Shown: one piece after another, positions 1 through 7,043 of the stretch
How the letters are laid out: each line of letters opens with the position of its first letter
Position numbering within the stretch: position 1 is the first letter of the stretch
Assembly (NCBI GenBank): GCA_002391525.1
Contig: DGFE01000131.1
Location: 7,687-26,217 of the forward strand
Reading direction: 5' to 3'
Length of the DNA: 18,531 bases
Source of the DNA: Competibacteraceae bacterium UBA3908
Lineage (GTDB): Bacteria > Pseudomonadota > Gammaproteobacteria > Competibacterales > Competibacteraceae
Notes under the pieces: model-generated
Seen by the model: only the letters and a program-made list of their open reading frames with translations
What the model was told of the DNA's origin: nothing
The model's database searches: none
Translations under genes and position numbers: made by a program

Positions 1-228
1 CCCCCCCCCCCGCCGGCCCGGGCGGTGCAGGCCCGGCGTGTCCACGTAGACGATTTGAGCCTCCGGCAAGGTCTGGATGCCGAGAATGACGTGCCGGGTG
101 GTTTGCGGCTTGGGCGCGGTGATGCTGAGCTTCTGGCCGATCAGGCGGTTCAGCAGGGTGGACTTGCCGACGTTGGGACGGCCCAGCAGGGCCGCGTAGC
201 CGGCGCGGAGGGTTGAGGGCGCGGTCAT
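1..228 (-). CDS. era: GTPase Era, N-terminal part (cut by window edge)
   Basis: This is the first 76 codons of Era, the essential GTPase that binds the 3' end of 16S rRNA and assists maturation of the small ribosomal subunit. The ATG at 226-228 opens a frame with the Walker A/G1 motif GRPNVGKST near residues 16-24, a switch I segment ending KPQTTRH, and the G3 motif DTPG with following LH near residue 66. The start overlaps the rnc stop in an ATGA, so translation is probably coupled. The KH domain and G4/G5 motifs would lie beyond the window. The last codons visible read only glycine from a run of 11 C on the plus strand (1-11). Family members continue at this point with a conserved Arg/Ala-Leu-Asn helix, so the run looks like an edge artefact. 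The identity is clear from motif and context. Confidence 0.93.
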   Translation of the reverse strand, partial: MTAPSTLRAGYAALLGRPNVGKSTLLNRLIGQKLSITAPKPQTTRHVILGIQTLPEAQIVYVDTPGLHRPGRRGGG

Positions 229-890
229 TGAATCTGTTCCAGCAGCTGACGCGCCGCCTCTTGCTCGGCCTTGCGGCGGCTGCTCCCCATCGCGACCGCG
301 CGCGCCTCGGCGACCACGCATTCCACCGTGAAGCTTTGCGCGTGCGGCTCGCCGTGAATCTCCAGCACGTTGTAAACGGGCAAAGCCTGCTGTCGGGCCT
401 GGAGATATTCCTGCAGGCGGGTCTTGGGATCCTTCAACTCGCCGGCGCCGGCCAGCCGCGCCAGGCAGTCCCGGTAAAGGCGCAGAATCAGGTCGCGGCA
501 GACGGCCAGGCCGTCGTCGAGATACACCGCCCCGAACAGGGCTTCCATGGTGTCCGACAGAATGGAGTCGCGGCGAAATCCGCCGCTCTTGAGTTCTCCC
601 GGCCCCAGCCGCAGCCAATCGCCCAGTTTCAGGCCGCGGGCCAGCTCCGCCAGGGTTTCGCCTTTGACCAGGCTGGCCCGCAGCCGGCTCAATTCACCCT
701 CGCTGGCCTTGGGATAGTGCTGGAACAGATACTCGGCGATGACCAGGTTCAACAGCGCGTCGCCCAGAAATTCCAGCCGCTCGTTGTTGCGCGCCGAGGC
801 GCTGCGGTGGGTCAGGGCTTCCTCCAGCAACTCGGGTTGCCGGAAGGTGTAGTCCAGCGCCGCGCACAACCGGGCAATAGGAAGATTCAC
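225..890 (-). CDS. rnc: Ribonuclease III
   Basis: RNase III (221 aa; E. coli 226) cleaves double-stranded RNA in rRNA precursors and in regulated mRNAs. The catalytic domain covers about residues 5-145. The signature NERLEFLGDALLN carries the Mg-binding residues E40 and D44, and the second acidic pair is D113/E116 in ILSDTMEAL. GPGELKSGGFRR matches the E. coli enzyme closely. The dsRNA-binding domain runs from about residue 150, beginning DPKTRLQEYLQ, and ends with the SSRRKAEQEAA helix. The start is GTG at 888-890, which overlaps the stop of the upstream DUF4845 gene as GTGA. The stop overlaps era as ATGA. The lepB-rnc-era arrangement is a classic operon; in E. coli RNase III cleaves its own leader, but I did not identify such a site here. 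Confidence 0.97.
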   Translation of the reverse strand: MNLPIARLCAALDYTFRQPELLEEALTHRSASARNNERLEFLGDALLNLVIAEYLFQHYPKASEGELSRLRASLVKGETLAELARGLKLGDWLRLGPGELKSGGFRRDSILSDTMEALFGAVYLDDGLAVCRDLILRLYRDCLARLAGAGELKDPKTRLQEYLQARQQALPVYNVLEIHGEPHAQSFTVECVVAEARAVAMGSSRRKAEQEAARQLLEQIQ

Positions 891-1288
891 GGATTCAGCG
901 GAATGGATTCGTTGACCTTCAGCACGACGTGCAGTCCGTAAAACAGCTCCCGCTCGTCCTCGTACATCAGATCGATCACTCGTCCGCTGCGCTCGTTGCG
1001 GATCTTGAGATCGCGGGCCTGGACGTTATCGACGTAACCGATGTCAAATCGTTTTTGAATGGCGTTTTGAATGTCTATCGGACTCATCTGCGCCACCTGC
1101 GGCTCCTTGCGGATGCTCTCAATCGTGGACTTGATCGAGAAGTACTGGACATACATCGGCACCACCTTCATCGCGATCAACGCCACGAACGCGATCACGA
1201 TGATCAGCAACAGCATACCGATCACGGTCATGCCGCGCTGCCGTTCAAACGATCCGTCCTCAATCAGAGGTCTGGTCCGCATCATCAT
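887..1288 (-). CDS. DUF4845 family membrane protein
   Basis: A small protein (133 aa) of the DUF4845 type commonly found between lepB and rnc in gamma- and betaproteobacteria; its function is not known to me. The N-terminus is basic and polar, then QRGMTVIGM (residues 17-25) leads into one hydrophobic segment to about residue 40, followed by a soluble domain of about 90 residues that probably faces the periplasm. The glycine-methionine-threonine step before the hydrophobic stretch resembles a type IV pilin leader, but the Glu at mature position 5 is replaced by Gly. Three ATG codons in a row (1280-1288) follow GGGGGAG. Spacing favours the second or third; I give the first. The gene begins 17 bases after the lepB stop and its stop overlaps the rnc GTG. 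The frame stays open far upstream inside lepB, but that is a shadow. Confidence 0.85.
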   Translation of the reverse strand: MMMRTRPLIEDGSFERQRGMTVIGMLLLIIVIAFVALIAMKVVPMYVQYFSIKSTIESIRKEPQVAQMSPIDIQNAIQKRFDIGYVDNVQARDLKIRNERSGRVIDLMYEDERELFYGLHVVLKVNESIPLNP

Positions 1289-1305
1289 GTCTCCCCCTTT
1301 TCCAC

Positions 1306-2157
1306 TTACTCGATGCCATCTCCAATCCGACCGCACTGGCCATTGAACGTAATGCAATCCCAATTCATCCAGATGAAAAACGCCTTGCCGATCAGGTTTT
1401 CCTCGGGCAGCGGTCCCCAGACCCGGCTGTCGCTGCTGTTGTCGCGATTGTCGCCCATGACGAAATAATGACCGGCCGGCACCTGATATTCCCAGGCGAC
1501 CACGCCATCCGGCTCTCGGCGCGGCTGGAGGCCGGCCCAGAATCCCGCCAGTCCCCAGCGACCGTTGACCAGCACCTGGATGCGATGCTCGATCTGATCC
1601 AGCCGTTCGTCGAACTGGCGATAACCCGGCTCGGTGGCGTCCCCGGCCAGCGGGGTCAGGGGCGCCGGCTGGCCGTTGACGAACAACTGATTGCCGCGGT
1701 ATTCGAGCCGGTCGCCCGGCAGGCCAACCACCCGCTTGATGTAGGCTATCGCCGGTTCGAGCGGGTAGCGAAACACCACCACGTCGCCGCGCGCCGGCTG
1801 GCCGTTTCCGACCAGCTTGGTGTTGAGCACCGGCAGCCGCAACCCGTAGGCGAACTTGTTGACCAGGATGAAATCGCCCTTGAGCAGGGTCGGCAACATC
1901 GACTCCGAGGGAATGCGGAACGGTTCGACGATGAACGAGCGCAGCACCAGCACCGCCAGGATGACCGGGAAAAACGATTTCGACAGATCCACGTACCACG
2001 GCAGTTTGGCCGCGACCGACCGCCCCCCTCCCGCGCCGCCCATCATCGGTTCGCGGGCGCGACGCGGGGCCAGGACCAGGGCGTCCAGCAGCCAAATACC
2101 GCCGGTCAGCGCGGTCAACAGTACCAAAACAGCAGCAAAATCAATGTTCATGGGCAT
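1306..2157 (-). CDS. lepB: Signal peptidase I
   Basis: Type I signal peptidase (283 aa; E. coli 324) removes Sec and Tat signal peptides at the periplasmic face of the inner membrane. Two membrane segments are visible, at about residues 7-29 and 62-77. The Ser/Lys catalytic dyad is S86 in IPSESMLPTL and K141 in YIKRVVGLPGD. Box E, GDNRDNSSDSR, is near residues 235-247. The residue before the nucleophile is Glu where E. coli has Gly; this position varies in the family. The start ATG at 2155-2157 is followed six bases later by a second in-frame ATG (MPMN), and no strong ribosome site separates them. The gene begins 27 bases after the lepA stop, consistent with a lepA-lepB operon. Confidence 0.97.
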   Translation of the reverse strand: MPMNIDFAAVLVLLTALTGGIWLLDALVLAPRRAREPMMGGAGGGRSVAAKLPWYVDLSKSFFPVILAVLVLRSFIVEPFRIPSESMLPTLLKGDFILVNKFAYGLRLPVLNTKLVGNGQPARGDVVVFRYPLEPAIAYIKRVVGLPGDRLEYRGNQLFVNGQPAPLTPLAGDATEPGYRQFDERLDQIEHRIQVLVNGRWGLAGFWAGLQPRREPDGVVAWEYQVPAGHYFVMGDNRDNSSDSRVWGPLPEENLIGKAFFIWMNWDCITFNGQCGRIGDGIE

Positions 2158-2184
2158 GACGATCCAACGGCGAGACCGGGAGTC

Positions 2185-3981
2185 TCATGAGTTTTTCTCC
2201 ATCTGCAGCACCGCCAGGAAGGCTTCCTGCGGGATTTCCACCTTGCCGACCTGCTTCATCCGTTTCTTGCCGGCCTTCTGTTTCTCCAGCAGCTTGCGCT
2301 TGCGGGTGACGTCGCCGCCGTAGCATTTGGCCAGCACATTCTTGCGCAACGCCTTGACGGTGGTGCGGGCGATGATCTGGCTGCCGATGGCGGCCTGAAT
2401 GGCGACCTCGAACATCTGCTGGGGAATCAATTGCTTGAGTTTGACCGCCAGCTCATGGCCTCGACGCTGGGCCTGCTCGCGGTGAACGATGACGGACAGG
2501 GAATCCACCCGCTCGCCGTTGATGAGCACGTCCAGCTTGACCAGGGGCGCGGCCTGAAACCGCTCGAAGCTGTACTCGAACGAGGCGAACCCGCGGCTGA
2601 CCGACTTCAGCCGGTCGAAGAAATCGAGCACCACTTCGCTCATCGGCAACTCGAAGCTCAGTTGCACCTGGCCGCCCGCGTAATGCAGGTTCCGCTGCGC
2701 GCCCCGCTTTTCGATGCAGAGGGTGATGATCGCGCCCAGATAGTCTGGCGGCGTCAGGATGTGCGCCACGATGACCGGCTCGCGAATCTCGGCGATTTCG
2801 TTGATCGGCGGTAGCTTGGCCGGATTGTCGATCTTGAGCACCTCGTCTCCGGTGGTCAGCACTTCGTAGACCACGGTCGGCGCGGTGGTGACCAGATCGA
2901 GGTGGTATTCCCGCTCCAGCCGCTCCTGGACGATCTCCATGTGCAGCAGGCCCAGAAACCCGCAGCGGAACCCGAAACCCATGGCCTGCGAGGTTTCCGG
3001 CTCGAAGTAGAGCGAGGAGTCGTTCAGGCGCAGCTTCTGCAAGGCTTCGCGCAGGTTGCCGAAATCGTCGGACTCGACCGGAAACAGGCCGGCGAACACC
3101 CGCGGCTGGATCTTCTGAAAGCCCGGCAGCGGCTCCACCGCCGGTCGGTCCGCTCCGGTAAAGGTGTCGCCCACCGGCGCGCCGTCGATGTCCTTGATCC
3201 CGGCGATGACATAACCGACTTCGCCGGCGTTCAGGCCGGGCTGCTCGCTGCGTTTGGGCGTGAAGATGCCGACCGACTCCACCTGAAAAACCCGCCCGGT
3301 GGACATCACCTGTATTTTCTGTTTGGGCGCGATCCGGCCGTCCACCACCCGGACCAGCGAGATGACGCCGACGAAATTGTCGAACCAGGAGTCGACGATC
3401 AGCGCCTTGAGCGGTCCGTCCGGCTCGCCCTGTGGCGGCGGAATGCGGGCGACGATCTCTTCCATCAGTTCGGCGACCCCGAGGCCGCTCTTGGCGCTCA
3501 CCCGCAGCGCGTGGCTGGCGTCCAGGCCGATGATGTCGCCGATCTCGCGCGTCACCCGGTCCGGGTCCGCCGCCGGCAGATCGACCTTGTTGAGCACCGG
3601 CAAGACCTCCAGCCCTTGTTCGATGGCGGTGTAGCAATTGGCGACGCTCTGCGCCTCGACGCCCTGGGCGGCGTCGACCACCAGCAAGGCCCCTTCGCAG
3701 GCGGCCAGCGAACGGGACACCTCGTAGGAAAAATCCACGTGCCCCGGCGTATCGATGATATTGAATTGATAGGTTCGACCGTCGCGGGCCGCAAAGCGCA
3801 GCGACACGCTCTGCGCCTTGATGGTGATGCCGCGCTCCCGCTCCAGGTCCATCGAATCGAGCACCTGCTCGGCCATTTCCCGCGCGCTCAGCCCCCCGCA
3901 GATTTGAATGAAGCGGTCGGCGAGCGTGGACTTGCCATGATCGATGTGCGCGATGATCGAAAAATTGCGAATGTGATCCAT
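2185..3981 (-). CDS. lepA: Elongation factor 4 (LepA GTPase)
   Basis: EF4/LepA (598 aa; E. coli 599) is a ribosome-binding translational GTPase linked to back-translocation and ribosome biogenesis. G1 is AHIDHGKST (11-19), the switch II motif DTPGH is at 77-81 with catalytic H81, and G4 NKVD is at 131-134. EF-G-like domains II, III and V follow. The LepA-specific C-terminal domain contains CYGGDVTRKRKLLEKQK. A TTG 15 bases upstream also opens the frame, but MDHIRNFSIIAH is the family N-terminus, and a GGAG lies just before this ATG (3979-3981), so I use it. The 153 bases between rseC and lepA contain a perfect TATAAT and a strong hairpin, so lepA may have its own promoter as well as read-through from the rpoE operon. 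Confidence 0.98.
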   Translation of the reverse strand: MDHIRNFSIIAHIDHGKSTLADRFIQICGGLSAREMAEQVLDSMDLERERGITIKAQSVSLRFAARDGRTYQFNIIDTPGHVDFSYEVSRSLAACEGALLVVDAAQGVEAQSVANCYTAIEQGLEVLPVLNKVDLPAADPDRVTREIGDIIGLDASHALRVSAKSGLGVAELMEEIVARIPPPQGEPDGPLKALIVDSWFDNFVGVISLVRVVDGRIAPKQKIQVMSTGRVFQVESVGIFTPKRSEQPGLNAGEVGYVIAGIKDIDGAPVGDTFTGADRPAVEPLPGFQKIQPRVFAGLFPVESDDFGNLREALQKLRLNDSSLYFEPETSQAMGFGFRCGFLGLLHMEIVQERLEREYHLDLVTTAPTVVYEVLTTGDEVLKIDNPAKLPPINEIAEIREPVIVAHILTPPDYLGAIITLCIEKRGAQRNLHYAGGQVQLSFELPMSEVVLDFFDRLKSVSRGFASFEYSFERFQAAPLVKLDVLINGERVDSLSVIVHREQAQRRGHELAVKLKQLIPQQMFEVAIQAAIGSQIIARTTVKALRKNVLAKCYGGDVTRKRKLLEKQKAGKKRMKQVGKVEIPQEAFLAVLQMEKNS

Positions 3982-4061
3982 GAACTCCACAGACAACCGG
4001 ACCGCGGGGTCGTCGGATTACGCCTTCCCGGTCCTGCCAGACGGGCGCGGCAAACACGCAA

Positions 4062-4091
4062 AGCCTCCGTCGCCACTCGGGCGCGGAGGCT
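4062..4091 (-). promoter_or_regulatory. Strong hairpin in the lepA leader
   Basis: AGCCTCCG at 4062-4069 pairs with CGGAGGCT at 4084-4091, and CGCC at 4071-4074 pairs with GGCG at 4080-4083. Together they make a 12-bp stem with one bulged base and a 5-base loop. On the minus strand it is followed by TTTGCGTGTTT, which is not a clean T tract, so an attenuator, a weak terminator after rseC or an RNA-processing site are all possible. It lies about 80 bases upstream of the lepA start. Confidence 0.6.
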
Positions 4092-4122
4092 CGCGAGCAC
4101 TGAATTTTCAGACAAGGATGAA

Positions 4123-4128
4123 ATTATA
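4123..4128 (-). promoter_or_regulatory. Possible -10 element for lepA
   Basis: The minus strand reads TATAAT exactly, seven bases after the rseC stop codon and about 140 bases before the lepA start. No good -35 hexamer stands at 16-18 bases upstream (the sequence there is T/C-rich inside rseC), so this is only a candidate. If it is active, the transcript would begin with the leader hairpin at 4062-4091. Confidence 0.3.
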
Positions 4129-4134
4129 GCCGCA

Positions 4135-4605
4135 TCAAGACGCGGAAAGCATACTCCCGGCCACCGTCGCGGTCGTTCGGCGCAGGACCACCGGCTGATA
4201 CCGGACATCGTCCCGAAAGCGGCGCGACAACACGCGCACCGCCAGAAATCCCAGTCCCAGGCCCAGGACGCCGGACACGACCACGGGCTCCTCGCCAGCG
4301 CCCGCGAACACGGCCTGCCCCAGCAGCGCCCCCGCCAACAGCAACGCCAACGGGAGCAGATAGGCCAACAGCGCTCCGCGCAGCAGCACGCCGTCCGCCA
4401 GGCCGACGATCACCGCGTCGCCCGGTTGCAGCGACAATTCCGAAATCGCCCGCACCCGGACCTGGCCGCCACTCCAGATTTTCGCCAGCGCCGCCGTACC
4501 GCAGCCGTCGCCGGCCTGGCAGCCGCCACAGGCCGACCGGCGCTGGATTTCCACCCAGGCGTAACCCGCGCCCGCCTCCGCCACGACCGCGCGTTCCTCG
4601 ATCAT
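4135..4605 (-). CDS. rseC: RseC/MucC family membrane protein (SoxR-reducing system)
   Basis: An inner-membrane protein of the RseC/MucC family (156 aa; E. coli RseC 159). In E. coli RseC belongs to the Rsx-Rse system that keeps SoxR reduced, and in Pseudomonas MucC modulates sigma-E/AlgU activity. The N-terminus MIEERAVV resembles E. coli MIKEWATV. A cysteine cluster C26-x2-C29-x5-C35 probably binds a metal or an Fe-S cluster. Two membrane helices follow at about 77-97 and 107-124. The C-terminal FRDDVRYQPVVL matches the family's conserved basic tail with WQPIIL. The ATG overlaps the rseB stop as ATGA. It is the last gene of the rpoE-rseABC unit; mucD is not present after it. Confidence 0.92.
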   Translation of the reverse strand: MIEERAVVAEAGAGYAWVEIQRRSACGGCQAGDGCGTAALAKIWSGGQVRVRAISELSLQPGDAVIVGLADGVLLRGALLAYLLPLALLLAGALLGQAVFAGAGEEPVVVSGVLGLGLGFLAVRVLSRRFRDDVRYQPVVLRRTTATVAGSMLSAS

Positions 4606-5615
4606 GGCTTGTCGGCCTCGGGATCGTACTGGATGGAAGTGGCGATGTACCGCACGGTCGCGGCTGGCACTTCACCCACCACGAGAATCTGGTGGTTGCC
4701 CATCACCGTGCCGAAGGCGTTCATCGACCCCAATTGGGAGCCGCCCTGCAACAACGGCGGAGCCCCGTCCAGCTTTTCCAGAAACACCGACACGGTCGCC
4801 AGCCCGTCGGCGAAAACCATGTGCTCGGTCGGATGGCGGCCGGAGGTTTCCGCGAACCGGTTGTGCAGCACCTTGACAAAGCCTTCCGGCAACTGGGCCA
4901 CGCGCCAGGCCGATTGGGTGACCGGCACGCCGGCGGGGGGTCGAGGATCCTCGGTGGTCCGGGTTGTCGGCGGCGGCTCCGCGTTCCGCGGCAAAGCCGG
5001 AGAGGCAAAGGCGGTTTCGTCGATCCGCGATCTGACCTGCAGGTCGGTGAACATCAGCTGTTCGAGCGGATAGCCTTTGTCATCCAGCAGCGCCGAACGC
5101 AACACCATCGCGTTCTGTCGATCCAGCCAGAGTCGGTAGCCGAACCGCCAGGCATCTCGTGGCTTGATGGCGATCACCCGCGCCGGCAACCCGGCGATGC
5201 GATCCTCGCCCAACAGTTCAAAACCGTAATGACTTTCCAATCGGCCCAGATCGCGCGGGATGGAGATGGGGAAAGACGAACGCTGATAATCGCCGCCCGG
5301 GAAGGTCGCCTGCCGCTTGGGCAGCAGGCAGATGACGCTGTTGTTCGTCACCACGATTTCCCGCGGCGGGCCGTTCAGCGAAATCAGCCGCTGCCGCTCG
5401 CCATCCGGCCCGCCGCCGTGGACGATCCGCATGGCCTCCACGTGTGGCCCCTGTACATAAATGAAAGTACCCTCGTAATTCAAGGTCTGGGTGGTTTGAA
5501 TCATCCGCTCCAACCACTGCCTGGCCTCTTCGGCGGCCGGTTGGGCCCAGCCGGCGGAGGACAAGGGGCCGGCGGCGAACGCCAGGGCGGCGCAGCGCAA
5601 CAGCTTCCGCTTCAT
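4602..5615 (-). CDS. rseB: Sigma-E regulatory protein RseB/MucB
   Basis: A periplasmic regulator (337 aa; E. coli RseB 318) that binds the periplasmic part of RseA, shields it from DegS and senses mislocalised lipoproteins or lipopolysaccharide. A Sec signal peptide covers residues 1-24 with a likely cut after GWA, before QPAAEEA. The large N-terminal domain shows the family pattern TLNYEGTFIYVQG, PREIVV, YGFELLGEDRIAGLPARVI and FGYRLWLD. After a Pro-rich linker (about residues 215-228, PPPTTRTTEDPRPP) comes the small C-terminal domain with VFLE and TVMGNHQILVVGEVP. It starts eight bases after the rseA stop and ends in an ATGA overlap with rseC, so these genes are almost certainly co-translated. 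Confidence 0.95.
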   Translation of the reverse strand: MKRKLLRCAALAFAAGPLSSAGWAQPAAEEARQWLERMIQTTQTLNYEGTFIYVQGPHVEAMRIVHGGGPDGERQRLISLNGPPREIVVTNNSVICLLPKRQATFPGGDYQRSSFPISIPRDLGRLESHYGFELLGEDRIAGLPARVIAIKPRDAWRFGYRLWLDRQNAMVLRSALLDDKGYPLEQLMFTDLQVRSRIDETAFASPALPRNAEPPPTTRTTEDPRPPAGVPVTQSAWRVAQLPEGFVKVLHNRFAETSGRHPTEHMVFADGLATVSVFLEKLDGAPPLLQGGSQLGSMNAFGTVMGNHQILVVGEVPAATVRYIATSIQYDPEADKP

Positions 5616-5623
5616 TCGGCGTC

Positions 5624-6241
5624 TTAGCGGTTGGTCTGATAGCCGACCATGCGCACGTAAGGCAACATGCCGTGCATGCTGTTCATGGACGCATAACCGT
5701 TGTGATTGACCAGATAGCTACTCAGTCGAACTTCGACCGGCTCGCTGAAATCGTCCGTTGGCTGGGCGGTGGCGGCAACCTGGACCGTGGCGGGGGGGGT
5801 GAAGAGAGCGGGAGTGGATGGGAGGGTGGCGGCAAGCTGGGCGGTGGGGGTCAGGGTGGCGTCGGTCTGGGTCAGCTTGAGTCCGAACAGGGCCACCAGG
5901 ACCACCGAGGCGGCCAAGGCGAAACCGGTGACCGGTTTATACCAGGCCGGCAGCGGTCGGGCGATTGATCGGGACGGCGGTTCGTCCGCGACCGCCTGCC
6001 GGATGCGCGCGGCGAAACCGGTATCGAACGCATCCGGCAGATGGCCCTGCATCGCGTCACTGATCAGATGGTAACGCTCCCAGCGCGCCCGCGCCTCGTG
6101 ATCCCGGCCCAGCCGGCGCAAGACCAGGTCGACTTCCATTTCATCGAGCTCATCGTCGACCATCGCCGAAAGCTGGCTTGCCGCGACATTCAGGTCATCC
6201 GCGGCTCGCGCCGATAGTTGTTCAGCCGTTTTATCAGCCAT
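5624..6241 (-). CDS. rseA: Anti-sigma-E factor RseA/MucA
   Basis: A membrane-spanning anti-sigma factor (205 aa; E. coli RseA 216, Pseudomonas MucA 194). The cytoplasmic domain begins near residue 24 with LSAMVDDELDEMEVDLVLRR, the segment that clamps sigma-E regions 2 and 4. One transmembrane helix lies at about 104-121 (VTGFALAASVVLVALFGL). The periplasmic part has a Thr/Pro/Ala-rich linker and then YLVNHNGYASMNSM and GMLPYVRMVGY, the conserved MucA C-terminal region that RseB binds. The C-terminus ends QTNR rather than a hydrophobic DegS-type signal, so how the site-1 protease would recognise it is open. The gene begins 15 bases after the rpoE stop. Confidence 0.94.
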   Translation of the reverse strand: MADKTAEQLSARAADDLNVAASQLSAMVDDELDEMEVDLVLRRLGRDHEARARWERYHLISDAMQGHLPDAFDTGFAARIRQAVADEPPSRSIARPLPAWYKPVTGFALAASVVLVALFGLKLTQTDATLTPTAQLAATLPSTPALFTPPATVQVAATAQPTDDFSEPVEVRLSSYLVNHNGYASMNSMHGMLPYVRMVGYQTNR

Positions 6242-6256
6242 GACTCTATCTCGAAA

Positions 6257-6832
6257 CTAACTCAAGAGTGGACGCAATTTGGCGTCAATCGACTCGCGGG
6301 CCCGGAAAATCCGGGAACGCACCGTGCCGATTGGACACCCCATGGTTTGGGCGATTTCCTCGTAACTCATGCCCTCGAGTTCGCGAAGGGTGATCGCCGT
6401 GCGTAAATCCTCCGGCAACTCCTCAATCGCCCTGAATACGGTCGCCGCGATTTCGTCCTTGAGCAGCAGTCGCTCGGGAGTCTCATATTCTTTCAGCAGG
6501 GATTGACCTTCGTATTGCTCGGCTTCCTGGGCATCGATATCGGAACCCGGCGGGCGCCGGCCCTGGGCGACCAGATAGTTCTTGGCCGTGTTGATGGCGA
6601 TTCGATAAAGCCAGGTGTAAAAAGCGCTGTCCCCGCGAAAACCCGGCAGCGCCCGATAGGCCTTGAGAAACGCTTCCTGGGAAACATCCAGGGCTTCGCT
6701 GGGATCGTGCACATAGCGGGAAATCAGCTTGATGATCTTGTATTGGTACTTGCGCACCAGCAGATCGAACGCACTTTTATCGCCTTTTTGTACCTTTTGG
6801 ACCAGATCGCGATCCAAATGAACCTCGCCCAT
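6257..6832 (-). CDS. rpoE: RNA polymerase sigma factor RpoE/AlgU
   Basis: The extracytoplasmic-function sigma factor of the envelope stress response (191 aa, the same length as E. coli RpoE). Region 2 includes DVSQEAFLKAYRALPGFRGD and FYTWLYRIAINTAKNYLVAQ, almost identical to E. coli. Region 4 has LPEDLRTAITLRELEGMSYEE and the recognition helix GTVRSRIFRARE. I place the start at the ATG 6830-6832, giving MGEVHLDRDLVQKVQKGD, in line with the family. A 40-codon longer version of the frame exists, but its extra residues do not resemble the family, and the candidate sigma-E promoter would lie inside it. The gene heads the rseABC unit and is divergent from nadB. Confidence 0.97.
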   Translation of the reverse strand: MGEVHLDRDLVQKVQKGDKSAFDLLVRKYQYKIIKLISRYVHDPSEALDVSQEAFLKAYRALPGFRGDSAFYTWLYRIAINTAKNYLVAQGRRPPGSDIDAQEAEQYEGQSLLKEYETPERLLLKDEIAATVFRAIEELPEDLRTAITLRELEGMSYEEIAQTMGCPIGTVRSRIFRARESIDAKLRPLLS

Positions 6833-6880
6833 CCGGGCAGACCCCTTTCGACTCAATGCAATCTCCATGCGACCATGACG

Positions 6881-6908
6881 GTAGACCAATGCCCGTCCCG
6901 TTAGTTCG
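6881..6908 (-). promoter_or_regulatory. Candidate sigma-E autoregulatory promoter of rpoE
   Basis: On the minus strand CGAACTA (6902-6908) matches five of seven bases of the sigma-E -35 consensus GGAACTT. TCTAC (6881-6885) matches the first three bases of the -10 consensus TCTGA. The spacer is exactly 16 bases, the family optimum. A start near 6875 would give a leader of about 43 bases to the rpoE ATG at 6832. Autoregulation by sigma-E is usual for this operon. The match is imperfect, so this is tentative. Confidence 0.42.
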
Positions 6909-6934
6909 CAGTCCTGCCGGGATATGGTTATAGT
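6905..6934 (+). promoter_or_regulatory. Weak sigma-70-like promoter candidate for nadB
   Basis: TTCGCA (6905-6910) and TATAGT (6929-6934) are separated by 18 bases, matching four and five of six consensus positions. The -35 overlaps the -35 of the candidate sigma-E promoter on the other strand, so the two directions could interfere. A start near 6941 gives a leader of about 100 bases containing the GC hairpin at 6970-6999. Confidence 0.28.
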
Positions 6935-6969
6935 GTAAAACGCAAAACGCACTGGCGGGGCGCAAGCGC

Positions 6970-6999
6970 GGCGCCGTCCGCAACCCCCCTGGCGGCGCC
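6970..6999 (+). promoter_or_regulatory. GC-rich hairpin in the nadB leader
   Basis: GGCGCCG (6970-6976) is the exact inverse complement of CGGCGCC (6993-6999). Allowing one G-T pair and one more C-G pair gives a 9-bp stem with a 12-base loop. CTGTTTT follows, so it looks like a weak intrinsic terminator or attenuator 44 bases before the nadB start. No leader peptide or known NAD-sensing site was recognised. Confidence 0.4.
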
Positions 7000-7043
7000 C
7001 TGTTTTGGCAACGATACCCGATTCGCGGAGTCACTCACAAGTC

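Noticed and set aside
2902..5073. A 723-codon plus-strand open frame opposite lepA and rseC
   Set aside because: It is antisense to genes with clear family motifs, crosses several gene borders, has no ribosome site, and its translation is the Arg/Ala/Gly/His-rich type expected from GC-rich third positions read backwards.
6833..6952. Longer rpoE reading starting at 6952
   Set aside because: The 40 extra residues are not like any RpoE, the shorter form has exactly the E. coli length, and the candidate sigma-E promoter lies inside the extension.
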